The notes beneath the pieces are model-generated. The model worked only from the letters and a program-made list of their open reading frames with translations, was not told the origin of the DNA and searched no databases. Of a stretch of DNA of 64,000 nt, positions 55,417 through 64,000 are shown in pieces. The position numbers and the translations under genes were made by a program. Positions within the stretch are counted from its first letter, which is position 1. Each line of letters begins with the position of its first letter. The stretch is taken from the NCBI RefSeq assembly GCF_014596565.1, contig NZ_NOIN01000003.1, positions 186,001 through 250,000 on the forward strand, in the 5' to 3' direction. The DNA is from Pseudomonas sp. PSB18 (GTDB lineage Bacteria > Pseudomonadota > Gammaproteobacteria > Pseudomonadales > Pseudomonadaceae).

Positions 55417-56451
55417 ATGTCCACTACCCTGTTCAGCCTGGCCTTCGGCGTCGGCACCCAAAACCGTCAAGGCGCCTGGCTGGAAGTGTTCTACGCACAG
55501 CCACTGCTCAACCCGTCGGCCGACATCATCAAGGCCATCGCGCCGATCCTGGGCTACAGCGAAGGCAACCAGGCCATCACCTTCACCACCGCCCAGGCCT
55601 CGCAACTGGCTGAAGCCCTCAAGGGTGTCGATGCCGCACAAGCCGCGTTGCTGACCCGCCTGGCCGAAAGCCACAAGCCGCTGGTCGCCACCCTGCTGGC
55701 TGAAGATGCGCAACTGAGCTCCACCCCCGAGGCCTACCTCAAGCTGCATTTGCTGTCCCATCGCCTGGTCAAGCCCCATGGCCTGAACCTGGCCGGCATT
55801 TTCCCGCTGCTGCCGAACGTGGCCTGGACCAGCCAGGGTGCGATCGACCTCAGCGAACTGGCCGAGCATCAGCTCGAAGCTCGTCTGCGTGGCGAGCTGC
55901 TGGAAGTGTTCTCGGTGGACAAGTTCCCGAAAATGACTGACTACGTGGTTCCGGCCGGCGTGCGTATCGCCGATGCCGCACGGATCCGCCTGGGCGCCTA
56001 CGTGGGCGAAGGCACCACCGTGATGCACGAAGGTTTCGTCAACTTCAACGCCGGCACCGAAGGCCCGGGCATGATCGAAGGCCGTGTGTCGGCTGGCGTG
56101 TTCGTCGGCAAGGGCTCGGACCTGGGTGGCGGTTGCTCCACCATGGGCACCCTGTCGGGTGGCGGCAACATCGTGATCAAGGTCGGCGAAGGCTGCCTGA
56201 TCGGCGCCAACGCCGGTATCGGTATTCCGTTGGGCGACCGCAACACCGTGGAATCGGGACTGTACGTGACCGCCGGCACCAAGGTGGCGCTGCTGGACGA
56301 GAACAACCAGTTGGTCAAAGTGGTCAAGGCCCGCGACCTGGCCGGCCAGCCTGACCTGCTGTTCCGTCGCAACTCCGAAACCGGCGCGGTGGAATGCAAG
56401 ACCCACAAGTCGGCCATCGAGCTGAACGAAGCACTGCACGCGCATAACTAA
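55417..56451 (+). CDS. dapD: Tetrahydrodipicolinate N-succinyltransferase
   Basis: A 344-residue beta-helix acyltransferase of the lysine/diaminopimelate pathway. It starts MSTTLFSLAFGVGTQNRQGAW at 55417; an ATG six bases earlier is too close to the GAGG site. Hexapeptide repeats appear in RIADAARIRLGAYVGEGTTVMHEGFVNFNAGTEG (in sections), and GGGCSTMGTLSGGG is typical of the Pseudomonas-type DapD. Confidence 0.96.
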   Translation: MSTTLFSLAFGVGTQNRQGAWLEVFYAQPLLNPSADIIKAIAPILGYSEGNQAITFTTAQASQLAEALKGVDAAQAALLTRLAESHKPLVATLLAEDAQLSSTPEAYLKLHLLSHRLVKPHGLNLAGIFPLLPNVAWTSQGAIDLSELAEHQLEARLRGELLEVFSVDKFPKMTDYVVPAGVRIADAARIRLGAYVGEGTTVMHEGFVNFNAGTEGPGMIEGRVSAGVFVGKGSDLGGGCSTMGTLSGGGNIVIKVGEGCLIGANAGIGIPLGDRNTVESGLYVTAGTKVALLDENNQLVKVVKARDLAGQPDLLFRRNSETGAVECKTHKSAIELNEALHAHN

Positions 56452-56463
56452 GCCGCTTCACCG

Positions 56464-56498
56464 TCACCTGTGGGAGCAAGTCCGCTGCCCACAGGTGA
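56464..56498 (+). terminator. Hairpin after dapD (REP-derived)
   Basis: TCACCTGTGGG and CCCACAGGTGA form a perfect 11-bp stem, 12 bases after the dapD stop. There is no T run; it resembles a truncated REP. Confidence 0.55.
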
Positions 56499-56525
56499 TG
56501 GCGTAACCCGGCAGGGCCCGAAAGC

Positions 56526-57731
56526 ATGTTGATTCCATCCCCCTGGCGTGCCGATTTCCCGGCCATCGCCGCCCTGCAACGGCAAGGCCAGACCTACCTG
56601 GACAATGCCGCCACCACGCAAAAACCCCAAGCCCTGCTGGATGCCCTGGCGCATTACTACGCCAATGGCGCGGCTAACGTGCACCGGGCGCAACACCTGC
56701 CGGGCGCTCATGCCACCCAGGCGTTCGAAGACAGTCGCCTCAAGGTGTCGCAATGGCTCAATGCGGGGGAATGCGGGCAGATCGTGTTTACCCACGGCGC
56801 CACGTCGGCGCTGAACCTCCTGGCCTACGGGCTGGAACATCTGTTCAATCCGGGCGATGAAATCGTCATCAGCGCCCTGGAGCACCACGCCAACCTGCTG
56901 CCCTGGCAGCAACTGGCCGAACGCCGTTCGTTGACGCTGGTGGTGTTGCCGCTCGACACCCATGGGGTCATCGACCTGGATGCCGCCGCCGACCTGATTG
57001 GCCCGCGCACGCGCTTGCTGGCGGTGAGCCAACTGTCCAACGTGCTTGGCACCTGGCAACCCTTACCGGCGCTCTTGGCACTGGCCAAGGCCCAGGACGC
57101 CTTGACGGTCATCGACGGCGCCCAGGGTGTGGTCCACGGCCGTCACGATGTGCAGGCCCTGGGATGCGATTTCTATGTATTTTCCAGCCACAAGCTCTAC
57201 GGCCCCGAAGGGCTGGGTGTGCTGTTTGGCCGCAACGAAGCGCTCCATAACCTGCGTCATTGGCAATTCGGTGGCGAAATGGTGCAGCAGGCTGACTACC
57301 ACCGCGCCTCGTTCCGCCCTGCGCCACTGGGCTTCGAAGCCGGCACACCCCCCATCGCCAGTGTGATCGGCCTGGGAGCAACCCTGGATTACCTGTCCGC
57401 GCTCGACGCACAAGATGTCATTGACCATGAGGCAGCGCTACACGACTACCTGCTCCACGGCCTGCTGGCGCGCAACGGTGTGCGCCTGGTGGGCAATCCA
57501 CGGCTGGCGCTGGTCAGTTTCGTGGTGGACGGCGTACACAATGCCGACCTGGCCCATCTGCTGACCGAACAAGGCATTGCCGTGCGCGCCGGGCATCACT
57601 GTGCCATGCCGCTGTTCAAGCATTTGCAGTTGTCGGGGGCGATCCGGGTGTCTCTGGCGCTGTACAACGACTCCGCCGATATCGAGCGTTTCTTCGAAGC
57701 CCTCGACCAGGCCCTGGAGATGCTGCGATGA
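56526..57731 (+). CDS. csdA: Cysteine desulfurase CsdA (SufS class)
   Basis: A 401-residue PLP enzyme releasing sulfur from cysteine. YLDNAATTQKPQALLDAL is the N-terminal signature; the PLP lysine is in FSSHKLYGPEGLGVLFG, and the catalytic cysteine in VRAGHHCAMPLFKHL. It overlaps csdE by four bases, so the two form a desulfurase-sulfur acceptor pair. tcdA (csdL) is also next door, as in the E. coli csd locus. Confidence 0.95.
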   Translation: MLIPSPWRADFPAIAALQRQGQTYLDNAATTQKPQALLDALAHYYANGAANVHRAQHLPGAHATQAFEDSRLKVSQWLNAGECGQIVFTHGATSALNLLAYGLEHLFNPGDEIVISALEHHANLLPWQQLAERRSLTLVVLPLDTHGVIDLDAAADLIGPRTRLLAVSQLSNVLGTWQPLPALLALAKAQDALTVIDGAQGVVHGRHDVQALGCDFYVFSSHKLYGPEGLGVLFGRNEALHNLRHWQFGGEMVQQADYHRASFRPAPLGFEAGTPPIASVIGLGATLDYLSALDAQDVIDHEAALHDYLLHGLLARNGVRLVGNPRLALVSFVVDGVHNADLAHLLTEQGIAVRAGHHCAMPLFKHLQLSGAIRVSLALYNDSADIERFFEALDQALEMLR

Positions 57732-58129
57732 ACCTGCCTACCGATGCCGCCACAGCGCTGCAGATCTTCCAGGATGCCTCAGGCTGGGAACAACGCGCCC
57801 GGTTGCTGATGCAATGGGGCGAACGGCTGCCGCCGCTGAAGGAGGCGGACAAGTGCGACACCAACCTCGTCAATGGCTGCGAAAGCCAGGTATGGCTGGT
57901 GGGACGGTTGCAGGACGGACACTGGCAGTTTGCTGCCAGCAGCGATGCGCGGTTGATTCGCGGGTTGGTGGCGCTGTTGCTGGCGCGGGTCAATGGCTTG
58001 TCGGCCGAAGCGTTGCAGCAGGTGGATTTGTCGGACTGGTTCAATCAGTTGGGGTTGTCGCGACAGCTGTCGCCGTCGCGCAGCAATGGGTTGAATGCGG
58101 TGTTGCAGCGGATGCGTGAACTGACTTAG
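57728..58129 (+). CDS. csdE: SufE-family sulfur acceptor CsdE
   Basis: A 133-residue protein that accepts sulfur from CsdA. KCDTNLVNGCESQVWLVG holds the catalytic Cys, and ARLIRGLVALLLARVNGL the conserved helix. Its ATG overlaps the csdA stop (ATGA). Confidence 0.95.
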   Translation: MNLPTDAATALQIFQDASGWEQRARLLMQWGERLPPLKEADKCDTNLVNGCESQVWLVGRLQDGHWQFAASSDARLIRGLVALLLARVNGLSAEALQQVDLSDWFNQLGLSRQLSPSRSNGLNAVLQRMRELT

Positions 58130-58130
58130 C

Positions 58131-58183
58131 GGCCGAACGCGGAGCGTCCGTAGAGGCATTCCCACGCAGAGCGTGGGAACGAT
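58131..58183. repeat. Repeat element, CGCAGAGCGT family, copy 2
   Basis: Same unit as 13361-13420: GGCCGAACGCGGAGCGTCCG, TAGAGGCAT and the hairpin TTCCCACGCAGAGCGTGGGAA. It begins right after the csdE stop and lies between convergent csdE and tcdA. Confidence 0.8.
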
Positions 58184-58184
58184 C

Positions 58185-58991
58185 TCACGTCCTATCAGCC
58201 GGCCGTCGCACACCCGCGACAATCTTATCCACAGCCTTGGTCGCCGCGACCATGCCGAACGTCGCCGTCACCATCATCACCGCGCCAAACCCGCCAGCGC
58301 AGTCGAGCTTCACGCCATCGCCGACAAAACTCTTCTGCAAGCAGATGCTGCCATCGGGTTTGGGGTAGCGCAGTTGCTCGGTGGAAAACACGCAGGGCAC
58401 GCTGTAGTGACGGGTCACGGTGCGGGAAAAACCGTAGTCGCGGCGCAAAGTAGAACGTACTTTCGAAGCCAGCGGATCGTTGAAGGTGCGGTTCAGGTCG
58501 CAGACCTGGATCAGCGTCGGGTCGATCTGCCCGCCCGCGCCGCCGGTGGTGATGATCTGGATCTTGCGACGCTTGCACCAGGCGATCAGCGCAGCCTTGG
58601 CGTTGACACTGTCAATGCAGTCGATCACACAGTCGATGTTCGGCGTGATGTATTCGGCCATGGTGTCGCGGGTGACGAAATCCGCCACGGCGTGCACCGT
58701 GCAATCGGGATTGATCCCGCGCAGGCGCTCGGCCATCACCTCGACCTTGGGTTTGCCGACGGTGCTGTCCAGGGCATGCAACTGACGGTTGGCATTGCTG
58801 ACGCAGACGTCGTCCAGGTCGAACAGCGAAATCTCGCCCACGCCACACCGGGCAATGGCTTCCGCCGCCCAGGAACCGACCCCGCCCACCCCGACAATCG
58901 CCACATGGGCCGCCCGCAGCCGCTCCAGGCCTTCGAGGCCATACAAACGGGCGATGCCGGCAAACCGTGGATCTTCTGTACTCATGACCAT
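58185..58991 (-). CDS. tcdA: tRNA threonylcarbamoyladenosine dehydratase TcdA (CsdL)
   Basis: A 268-residue E1-like enzyme that cyclises t6A at position 37 of t[19 protein letters not shown] is the usual start; ATP binding in [20 protein letters not shown] and the [17 protein letters not shown] segment. CsdA-CsdE supply sulfur for this system in E. coli. Convergent with csdE. Confidence 0.95.
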   Translation of the reverse strand: MVMSTEDPRFAGIARLYGLEGLERLRAAHVAIVGVGGVGSWAAEAIARCGVGEISLFDLDDVCVSNANRQLHALDSTVGKPKVEVMAERLRGINPDCTVHAVADFVTRDTMAEYITPNIDCVIDCIDSVNAKAALIAWCKRRKIQIITTGGAGGQIDPTLIQVCDLNRTFNDPLASKVRSTLRRDYGFSRTVTRHYSVPCVFSTEQLRYPKPDGSICLQKSFVGDGVKLDCAGGFGAVMMVTATFGMVAATKAVDKIVAGVRRPADRT

Positions 58992-59034
58992 TACCCCAAA
59001 AACCGGCGCGCATTATAGGGCACGGGAAAACCAT

Positions 59035-59123
59035 TGTGGGAGCGAGCCTGCTCGCGATGGCGGTGCTTCAGTCAATATCACCGCCACTGATCCTCCGCCA
59101 TCGCGAGCAGGCTCGCTCCCACA
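59035..59123. repeat. Paired REP element between tcdA and dapE
   Basis: TGTGGGAGCGAGCCTGCTCGCGA at 59035 and inverted arm TCGCGAGCAGGCTCGCTCCCACA at 59101-59123 with 43 bases between (23-base arms). Confidence 0.9.
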
Positions 59124-59256
59124 GGGTTTTGTGCTCCAACCGACAGACACCGGGGGCCAACGATTGCCGTTTTGCTATAAGATAACCGCCATTTTGCGGG
59201 GAGCCTGCCCGCTTCAGCACTCGCCTTGCGTTTACACAATATTCCCGGAGTTTTCC

Positions 59257-60408
59257 ATGACGGCCCACGCCGACCTCTCGCCGACCCTGCAACTCGCCTG
59301 CGACCTGATCCGCCGTCCGTCCGTGACGCCGGTGGATGCCGATTGCCAGAAACTGATGATGCAGCGCTTGGGCGATGCGGGTTTCAAGCTCGAGCCGATG
59401 CGCATCGAGGATGTGGATAACTTCTGGGCCAGCCATGGCAAGCACGAAGGTCCGGTGCTGTGCTTCGCCGGGCACACCGACGTGGTGCCGACCGGTCCGG
59501 TGCAGGCCTGGCAACTCGATCCGTTCGATGCGGTCATCGACGACCAGGGCATGCTCTGTGGCCGTGGCGCGGCTGACATGAAGGGCAGCCTCGCGGCGAT
59601 GGTGGTGGCGGCCGAGCGGTTCGTCACCGACTACCCGGACCACAAGGGCTCGATCACCTTCCTGATCACCAGTGATGAAGAAGGCCCGGCCCACCACGGC
59701 ACCAAGGCCGTGGTGGAGCGCCTCAAGGCCCGTCAGGAGCGCCTGGACTGGTGCATCGTCGGCGAGCCGTCGAGCACCACCCTGGTGGGCGACGTGGTCA
59801 AGAACGGCCGTCGCGGCTCCCTCGGCGCGAAGCTGACCGTGCGCGGCAAACAAGGCCACGTGGCCTACCCGCACCTGGCGAAGAACCCGATCCACCTGGC
59901 GGCTCCGGCGCTGGCGGAACTGGCCGCCGAGCATTGGGACCATGGCAACGATTTCTTCCCGCCCACCAGTTTCCAGATCTCCAACCTCAACTCCGGCACC
60001 GGCGCGACCAACGTGATCCCGGGTGACCTGGTGGCGGTGTTCAACTTCCGCTTCTCCACCGAGTCCACCGTCGAAGGCCTGCAGCAGCGCGTCGCCGATA
60101 TTCTCGACAAGCATCAACTGGACTGGCACATCGACTGGGCCCTGTCCGGCCTGCCGTTCCTCACCGAGCCCGGCGCACTACTGGACGCCGTGTCGTCGAG
60201 CATCAAGGACGTGACCGGTCGCGAGACTCAGGCCTCCACCAGCGGTGGCACGTCCGACGGTCGTTTCATCGCCACCATGGGCACCCAAGTGGTGGAACTG
60301 GGCCCGGTCAACGCGACCATCCACCAGGTCAACGAACGCGTGCTGGCGGCCGATCTCGATGTACTCACCGAGATCTACTACAAGACGCTGATCAAGTTGC
60401 TCGCCTGA
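59257..60408 (+). CDS. dapE: Succinyl-diaminopimelate desuccinylase
   Basis: A 383-residue M20 zinc hydrolase of the lysine pathway. It starts [20 protein letters not shown] at 59257 after CGGAG. Zinc ligands: [38 protein letters not shown] and the C-terminal [11 protein letters not shown]. Overlaps rlmA by one base (TGATG). The frame is open far upstream, through the REP, but only this start fits the family. Confidence 0.96.
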   Translation: MTAHADLSPTLQLACDLIRRPSVTPVDADCQKLMMQRLGDAGFKLEPMRIEDVDNFWASHGKHEGPVLCFAGHTDVVPTGPVQAWQLDPFDAVIDDQGMLCGRGAADMKGSLAAMVVAAERFVTDYPDHKGSITFLITSDEEGPAHHGTKAVVERLKARQERLDWCIVGEPSSTTLVGDVVKNGRRGSLGAKLTVRGKQGHVAYPHLAKNPIHLAAPALAELAAEHWDHGNDFFPPTSFQISNLNSGTGATNVIPGDLVAVFNFRFSTESTVEGLQQRVADILDKHQLDWHIDWALSGLPFLTEPGALLDAVSSSIKDVTGRETQASTSGGTSDGRFIATMGTQVVELGPVNATIHQVNERVLAADLDVLTEIYYKTLIKLLA

Positions 60409-61217
60409 TGCTGGCCTGCCCGATCTGCAGTGAGCCGCTGAACGCGGTGGACAACGGCGTGGCCTGCTCGGCCGGGCATCGGTTCGACCGCGCACGCCAG
60501 GGCTACCTGAACCTGTTGCCGGTGCAGCACAAGAACAGCCGCGACCCCGGTGACAACCAGGCCATGGTCGAAGCCCGTCGCGACTTCCTCAACGCCGGGC
60601 ACTACGCCCCCGTCGCCCGCCGCCTGGCCGAGTTGGCGGCAGAACGCAGCCCCGGCCGCTGGCTGGACATCGGCTGTGGCGAGGGCTACTACACCGCGCA
60701 GATCGCCGACGCGCTGCCCGATGCCGATGGCTATGCCCTGGATATCTCTCGCGAGGCGGTCAAGCGCGCCTGCAAACGCAATCCACAGCTGACCTGGTTG
60801 ATCGCCAGCATGGCGCGGGTGCCGCTGGCCGACGGCTGCTGCCAATTCCTGGCGAGCGTGTTCAGCCCACTGGACTGGCAGGAGGCCAAGCGCCTGCTGA
60901 GCCCCGGTGGTGGCCTGATGAAAGTCGGCCCCACCCGCGGCCACCTGATGGAATTGCGCGAACGCCTGTACGACGAAGTGCGCGAGTACACCGATGACAA
61001 GCACCTGGCGCTGGTGCCTTCAGGCATGGCGCTGGAGCACAGCGAAACCCTGGCATTCAAGCTGATACTCGAGAACGGCCAGGACCGCGCCAACCTGCTG
61101 GCGATGACGCCCCACGGCTGGCGCGCCAGTGCCGAGCGCCGCGCCAGCGTGATCGAGCAGGCCGAGCCGTTCGAAGTCACGGTGTCGATGCGCTACGATT
61201 ATTTCGTTCTTCAATAA
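60408..61217 (+). CDS. rlmA: 23S rRNA (guanine-N1)-methyltransferase RlmA-like
   Basis: A 269-residue SAM methyltransferase. The N-terminal zinc finger has [12 protein letters not shown] and GVACSAGHRFDRARQGYLNLL; the SAM motif WLDIGCGEGYYTAQIADAL is near residues 85-103. This matches RlmA, which methylates G745 of 23S rRNA. Directly coupled to dapE. Confidence 0.92.
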   Translation: MLACPICSEPLNAVDNGVACSAGHRFDRARQGYLNLLPVQHKNSRDPGDNQAMVEARRDFLNAGHYAPVARRLAELAAERSPGRWLDIGCGEGYYTAQIADALPDADGYALDISREAVKRACKRNPQLTWLIASMARVPLADGCCQFLASVFSPLDWQEAKRLLSPGGGLMKVGPTRGHLMELRERLYDEVREYTDDKHLALVPSGMALEHSETLAFKLILENGQDRANLLAMTPHGWRASAERRASVIEQAEPFEVTVSMRYDYFVLQ

Positions 61218-61227
61218 CCTTTTGATT

Positions 61228-61256
61228 CCGGGTCCCGGGCCGTCGCTCGGGACCAG
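61228..61256 (+). terminator. Hairpin after rlmA
   Basis: GGTCCCG, loop, CGGGACC about 12 bases after the rlmA stop. No T run follows; a weak or factor-assisted terminator at best. Confidence 0.4.
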
Positions 61257-61300
61257 TTAAATCCGCGAATGGATTTTTCGAGACCGCAATGAGGACATCC

Positions 61301-61678
61301 ATGCGCCAACCCGATATCGAGATCTACCTCAAAGACGCTGACGTCGACCACAAGGCCATCGCCGCCTGGCTGACCCAGGCGCTGGGCCCGTGCAGCGAAT
61401 GGACCCAGAAAGGCCAGACCTACAAGTGCAAGGCCGGCGACATCCCGGTGACCTGGCTGCCCAAGGCCGTGGGTAAATGGAACAGCCTGTACCTGGAAAG
61501 CGACCGGACCCCATGGGATGACGACATCGCCTGTGCCCGCGCCGCGTTCGCCGCACTGAATGTCGAAGTACGCTGCGCGCCCGGCTCGTGGGTGGAAGAG
61601 GAAGGAGAGGAATCGGCCGACCGCTGGATTCGCATCAGTGCCGATGGGGAAGAAGAGATTACCTGGAAGACGGCCTGA
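61301..61678 (+). CDS. Conserved hypothetical protein
   Basis: A 125-residue acidic protein starting MRQPDIEIYLKDADVDHKAI at 61301, with GAGGA upstream. No signal peptide, helix or catalytic motif; tryptophan- and glutamate-rich (SEWTQKGQTYKCKAGDIPVTW, VEEEGEESADRWIRISADGE). I recognise it only as a small cytosolic protein that looks conserved in Pseudomonas. Single gene between rlmA and a REP. Confidence 0.75.
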   Translation: MRQPDIEIYLKDADVDHKAIAAWLTQALGPCSEWTQKGQTYKCKAGDIPVTWLPKAVGKWNSLYLESDRTPWDDDIACARAAFAALNVEVRCAPGSWVEEEGEESADRWIRISADGEEEITWKTA

Positions 61679-61706
61679 TTCGAGTTCAGGCCTCAACAGA
61701 TCCGAA

Positions 61707-61795
61707 TGTGGGAGCGAGCCTGCTCGCGATAGCGGTATGTCAGTCGATTATGTATTGCCTGATATACCGCTATCGCGAGCAGGCTCGCTCCCACA
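61707..61795. repeat. Paired REP element before the cold-shock gene
   Basis: TGTGGGAGCGAGCCTGCTCGCGA at 61707 and inverted copy ending at 61795. It lies between convergent genes. Confidence 0.9.
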
Positions 61796-61826
61796 AGGGG
61801 TTTGCAGTGTTTTTTGGAAGAGTGGG

Positions 61827-62036
61827 TTACAGCCCTACCACATCCTCAGCCTGCAAGCCCTTCTGCCCTTCCACCACCGCATATTCGACCTGCTGGCCTT
61901 CGGTCAACGAACGGTGGCCTTCGCCGCGGATCGCGCGGTAATGCACGAATACATCCGCCCCGCCTTCGCGCTGGATGAAGCCGTATCCCTTGGCGTCATT
62001 GAACCACTTCACATTGCCGGTCTCGCGTGCAGCCAT
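61827..62036 (-). CDS. Cold-shock domain protein
   Basis: A 69-residue single-domain RNA chaperone starting [23 protein letters not shown]1 is KGYGFIQ and RNP2 DVFVHY, both intact. The member cannot be named: CapB/CspA/CspD-type copies are similar. An upstream in-frame ATG at 62051 is less likely. Confidence 0.93.
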   Translation of the reverse strand: MAARETGNVKWFNDAKGYGFIQREGGADVFVHYRAIRGEGHRSLTEGQQVEYAVVEGQKGLQAEDVVGL

Positions 62037-62261
62037 GATGCTCACTCCCATTTCTTATTGTTAAGTCGGCTTCTATCTGCCAAAGCCGTACGAACCTTCG
62101 CCACCGTCTGGCCGTCCAAGGGGAGGCCGGGGCAGTAACCCGTCGAGTATATGACACCCGGAAAAACTCTCAACTGACTTTACTTCGGTGCTTTTTTGCC
62201 GATTTTCGACGAATCCGGCACACTAGCGACCGTTTATCCTATCCACTCACGCAGAAGCCGT
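62037..62261. other. Divergent region between cold-shock gene and plsB
   Basis: About 225 bases holding both promoters. A long cold-shock mRNA leader is expected. No clear -35/-10 pair or motif was fixed. Confidence 0.4.
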
Positions 62262-64000
62262 ATGACCCGCTCCCCGTTCCGTCGTCTTGTGTTTGGCACC
62301 CTGCGCCGGCTGTTGTACCTCTGGGTTCGCTCAGAGACGATCAACCAGTCGTCCTTTACCCTCAACCTCGACCGCAGCCGTCCGGTGTTCTACGTCCTGC
62401 AAGACCCTTCGCTCACCGACCTGGCGGTACTCGACACCGAGTGCACCAAGGCCGGCCTGCCCCGCCCGGTGTTGCCGGTGTCGGTGGGCAACCTGCTGGA
62501 ACCGGCGGCATTCTTCTACCTGACGCCAGCGCCGGATTGGCTGGGACGCCAGGACAAACGCGGCGCGCCACCGACCCTGACGCGCCTGGTCAACGTGCTG
62601 GCCCACAATGCTGCCGAAGACGCTCAGATCATTCCGGTCAGCGTGTTCTGGGGACAGTCGCCCGACAGCGAATCCAGCCCGTGGAAACTGCTATTCGCCG
62701 ACAGCTGGGCCGTCACCGGACGCCTGCGTCGCCTGCTCAGCATCATGATCCTGGGACGCAAGACCCGCGTGCAATTCTCCGCGCCCATCCACCTGCAGGA
62801 ATTGATCGAGCACGACAAAGGCCACGAACGCACCGTGCGCATGGCCCAGCGGATCCTGCGGGTGCACTTCCGCAACCTGAAAGCGGCGGTCATCGGTCCC
62901 GACATTTCCCACCGACGCAATCTCGTCAAGGGCCTGGTGAACCAGCCATTGGTCAAGCAAGCGATTGCCGACGAGGCCGAGCGGGAAAAAATCTCTGCGG
63001 AAAAAGCCAAGGCCCTGGCCTTGCGCTACGGCAACGAAATCGCCTCGGACTACACCTACACTGCCATTCGTTTCCTGGAAGTGGTACTGAGCTGGTTCTG
63101 GAACAAGATCTACGATGGCATCAAGGTCAATAATATCGAAGGCGTGCAAGACATCGCCCCAGGCCACGAAGTCATTTATGTACCGTGCCACCGCAGCCAT
63201 ATCGACTACCTGTTGCTGTCGTACCTACTGTTCCGCAATGGCCTGACCCCACCGCACATCGCCGCCGGCATCAACCTCAACATGCCGGTGATCGGCAGCC
63301 TGCTGCGCCGTGGCGGGGCGTTCTTCATGCGCCGTACCTTCAAGGGCAACCCGCTCTACACCGCCGTGTTCAACGAGTACCTGCACACGTTGTTCACCAA
63401 GGGTTTTCCAGTGGAGTACTTCGTCGAGGGTGGTCGTTCGCGCACCGGGCGCATGCTGCAACCCAAGACCGGCATGCTTGCCATCACCCTGCGCAGCTTC
63501 CTGCGTTCATCGCGCACGCCCATCGTGTTCGTCCCCGTCTACATCGGTTATGAGCGGGTGCTGGAAGGCCGTACCTACCTGGGTGAATTGCGCGGGGCCA
63601 GCAAGAAAAAGGAATCGATCTTCGACATCTTCAAGGTCATTGGTGCCCTCAAGCAGCGCTTCGGCCAGGTGGCGGTGAACTTCGGCGAGCCGATCAAACT
63701 GGCCGAGTTCCTTGATGGCGAACAGCCGGATTGGCGCCAGCAGGAGCTGGGGCCGCAGTTCAAGCCGGCCTGGCTCAACGCGACCACCCATCGCCTGGGT
63801 GAGCGCGTGGCCCGGCACCTGAACGAAGCCGCCGCCATCAACCCGGTCAATCTCGTGGCCCTGGCGCTGCTGTCCACCAGCCGCCTGGCCCTCGACGATC
63901 AGGCCATGGCCCGGGTGCTGGACCTGTACCTGGCGTTGCTGCGCAAAGTACCGTATTCGCCCCACACCACATTGCCGGAGGGGGATGGCCGGGCATTGAT
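62262..64000 (+). CDS. plsB: Glycerol-3-phosphate acyltransferase PlsB (3' end outside window)
   Basis: A partial gene of at least 579 codons starting [20 protein letters not shown] at 62262, running off the window; full family length is about 830. It makes lysophosphatidate from glycerol-3-phosphate at the inner membrane. The acyltransferase motif [15 protein letters not shown] (HX4D) is near residues 311-325, followed by [25 protein letters not shown] and [13 protein letters not shown]. Identification is firm despite truncation. Confidence 0.96.
   Translation, partial: MTRSPFRRLVFGTLRRLLYLWVRSETINQSSFTLNLDRSRPVFYVLQDPSLTDLAVLDTECTKAGLPRPVLPVSVGNLLEPAAFFYLTPAPDWLGRQDKRGAPPTLTRLVNVLAHNAAEDAQIIPVSVFWGQSPDSESSPWKLLFADSWAVTGRLRRLLSIMILGRKTRVQFSAPIHLQELIEHDKGHERTVRMAQRILRVHFRNLKAAVIGPDISHRRNLVKGLVNQPLVKQAIADEAEREKISAEKAKALALRYGNEIASDYTYTAIRFLEVVLSWFWNKIYDGIKVNNIEGVQDIAPGHEVIYVPCHRSHIDYLLLSYLLFRNGLTPPHIAAGINLNMPVIGSLLRRGGAFFMRRTFKGNPLYTAVFNEYLHTLFTKGFPVEYFVEGGRSRTGRMLQPKTGMLAITLRSFLRSSRTPIVFVPVYIGYERVLEGRTYLGELRGASKKKESIFDIFKVIGALKQRFGQVAVNFGEPIKLAEFLDGEQPDWRQQELGPQFKPAWLNATTHRLGERVARHLNEAAAINPVNLVALALLSTSRLALDDQAMARVLDLYLALLRKVPYSPHTTLPEGDGRAL

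Overview
The window is a chromosomal segment of a Pseudomonas species, most likely of the P. fluorescens group. The gene order mutS-fdxA-rsmZ-rpoS-nlpD-pcm-surE-truD-ispF, then eno-kdsA-pyrG-tilS-accA-dnaE-rnhB-lpxB-lpxA-fabZ-lpxD-skp-bamA-rseP-dxr-cdsA-uppS-frr-pyrH-tsf-rpsB-map-glnD-dapC, then dapD-csdA-csdE and plsB, is the conserved Pseudomonas backbone. Many intergenic gaps carry paired REP-type inverted repeats (TGTGGGAGCGAGCCTGCTCGCGA and variants), typical of that group. All assignments come from reading the translated sequence and recalled family knowledge; no database search was run.

Positions 1-8060 (all minus strand) are the regulatory and baseplate/fibre end of an R-type tailocin (phage-tail bacteriocin) of P2-like architecture, next to mutS, the classic fluorescens-group site between mutS and cinA. 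In transcription order it has an S24/XRE PrtR-like repressor, a promoter-operator region, a Com-like zinc-ribbon protein, two small exported proteins of unknown function, a holin, a PA0615-like protein, spike V, baseplate W, J and I, the tail fibre, and a fibre-assembly chaperone cut by the window edge. The lytic promoter has clear -35/-10 boxes with three ATGC-N6-GCAT palindromes in and upstream of it; a fourth copy lies upstream of the repressor gene. Cleavage of the repressor after DNA damage would release the whole leftward operon. No prtN-type activator gene is seen.

Positions 8336-9664 hold an A+T-richer gene for a Wzy/WaaL-like O-antigen ligase or polymerase between the tailocin and mutS. 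O-antigen is the usual tailocin receptor or shield, so the placement is suggestive. mutS and fdxA read rightward. The Gac/Rsm small RNA rsmZ lies between fdxA and rpoS on the minus strand.

From 13851 to 48446 almost everything reads leftward as closely packed housekeeping operons: stress sigma factor and protein repair, isoprenoid synthesis (ispF, ispD, dxr, uppS), glutathione-dependent formaldehyde detoxification (adhC, fghA and divergent LysR regulator), glycolysis/KDO/CTP (eno, kdsA, pyrG), fatty-acid and lipid A synthesis (accA, fabZ, lpxABD), envelope assembly (bamA, skp, rseP, cdsA) and translation factors (frr, tsf, rpsB). From 48877 on, map, glnD, dapC, yffB, dapD, csdA-csdE, dapE, rlmA and plsB read rightward; a DUF6124-type gene with a hairpin-rich leader, tcdA and a cold-shock gene read leftward.

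The least explained parts are the Com-exported protein cassette inside the tailocin, the repressor-operator layout, the O-antigen ligase-like gene, the leader of the DUF6124-type gene with a nearby orphan terminator, and the REP element that supplies the C-terminus of RNase HII.
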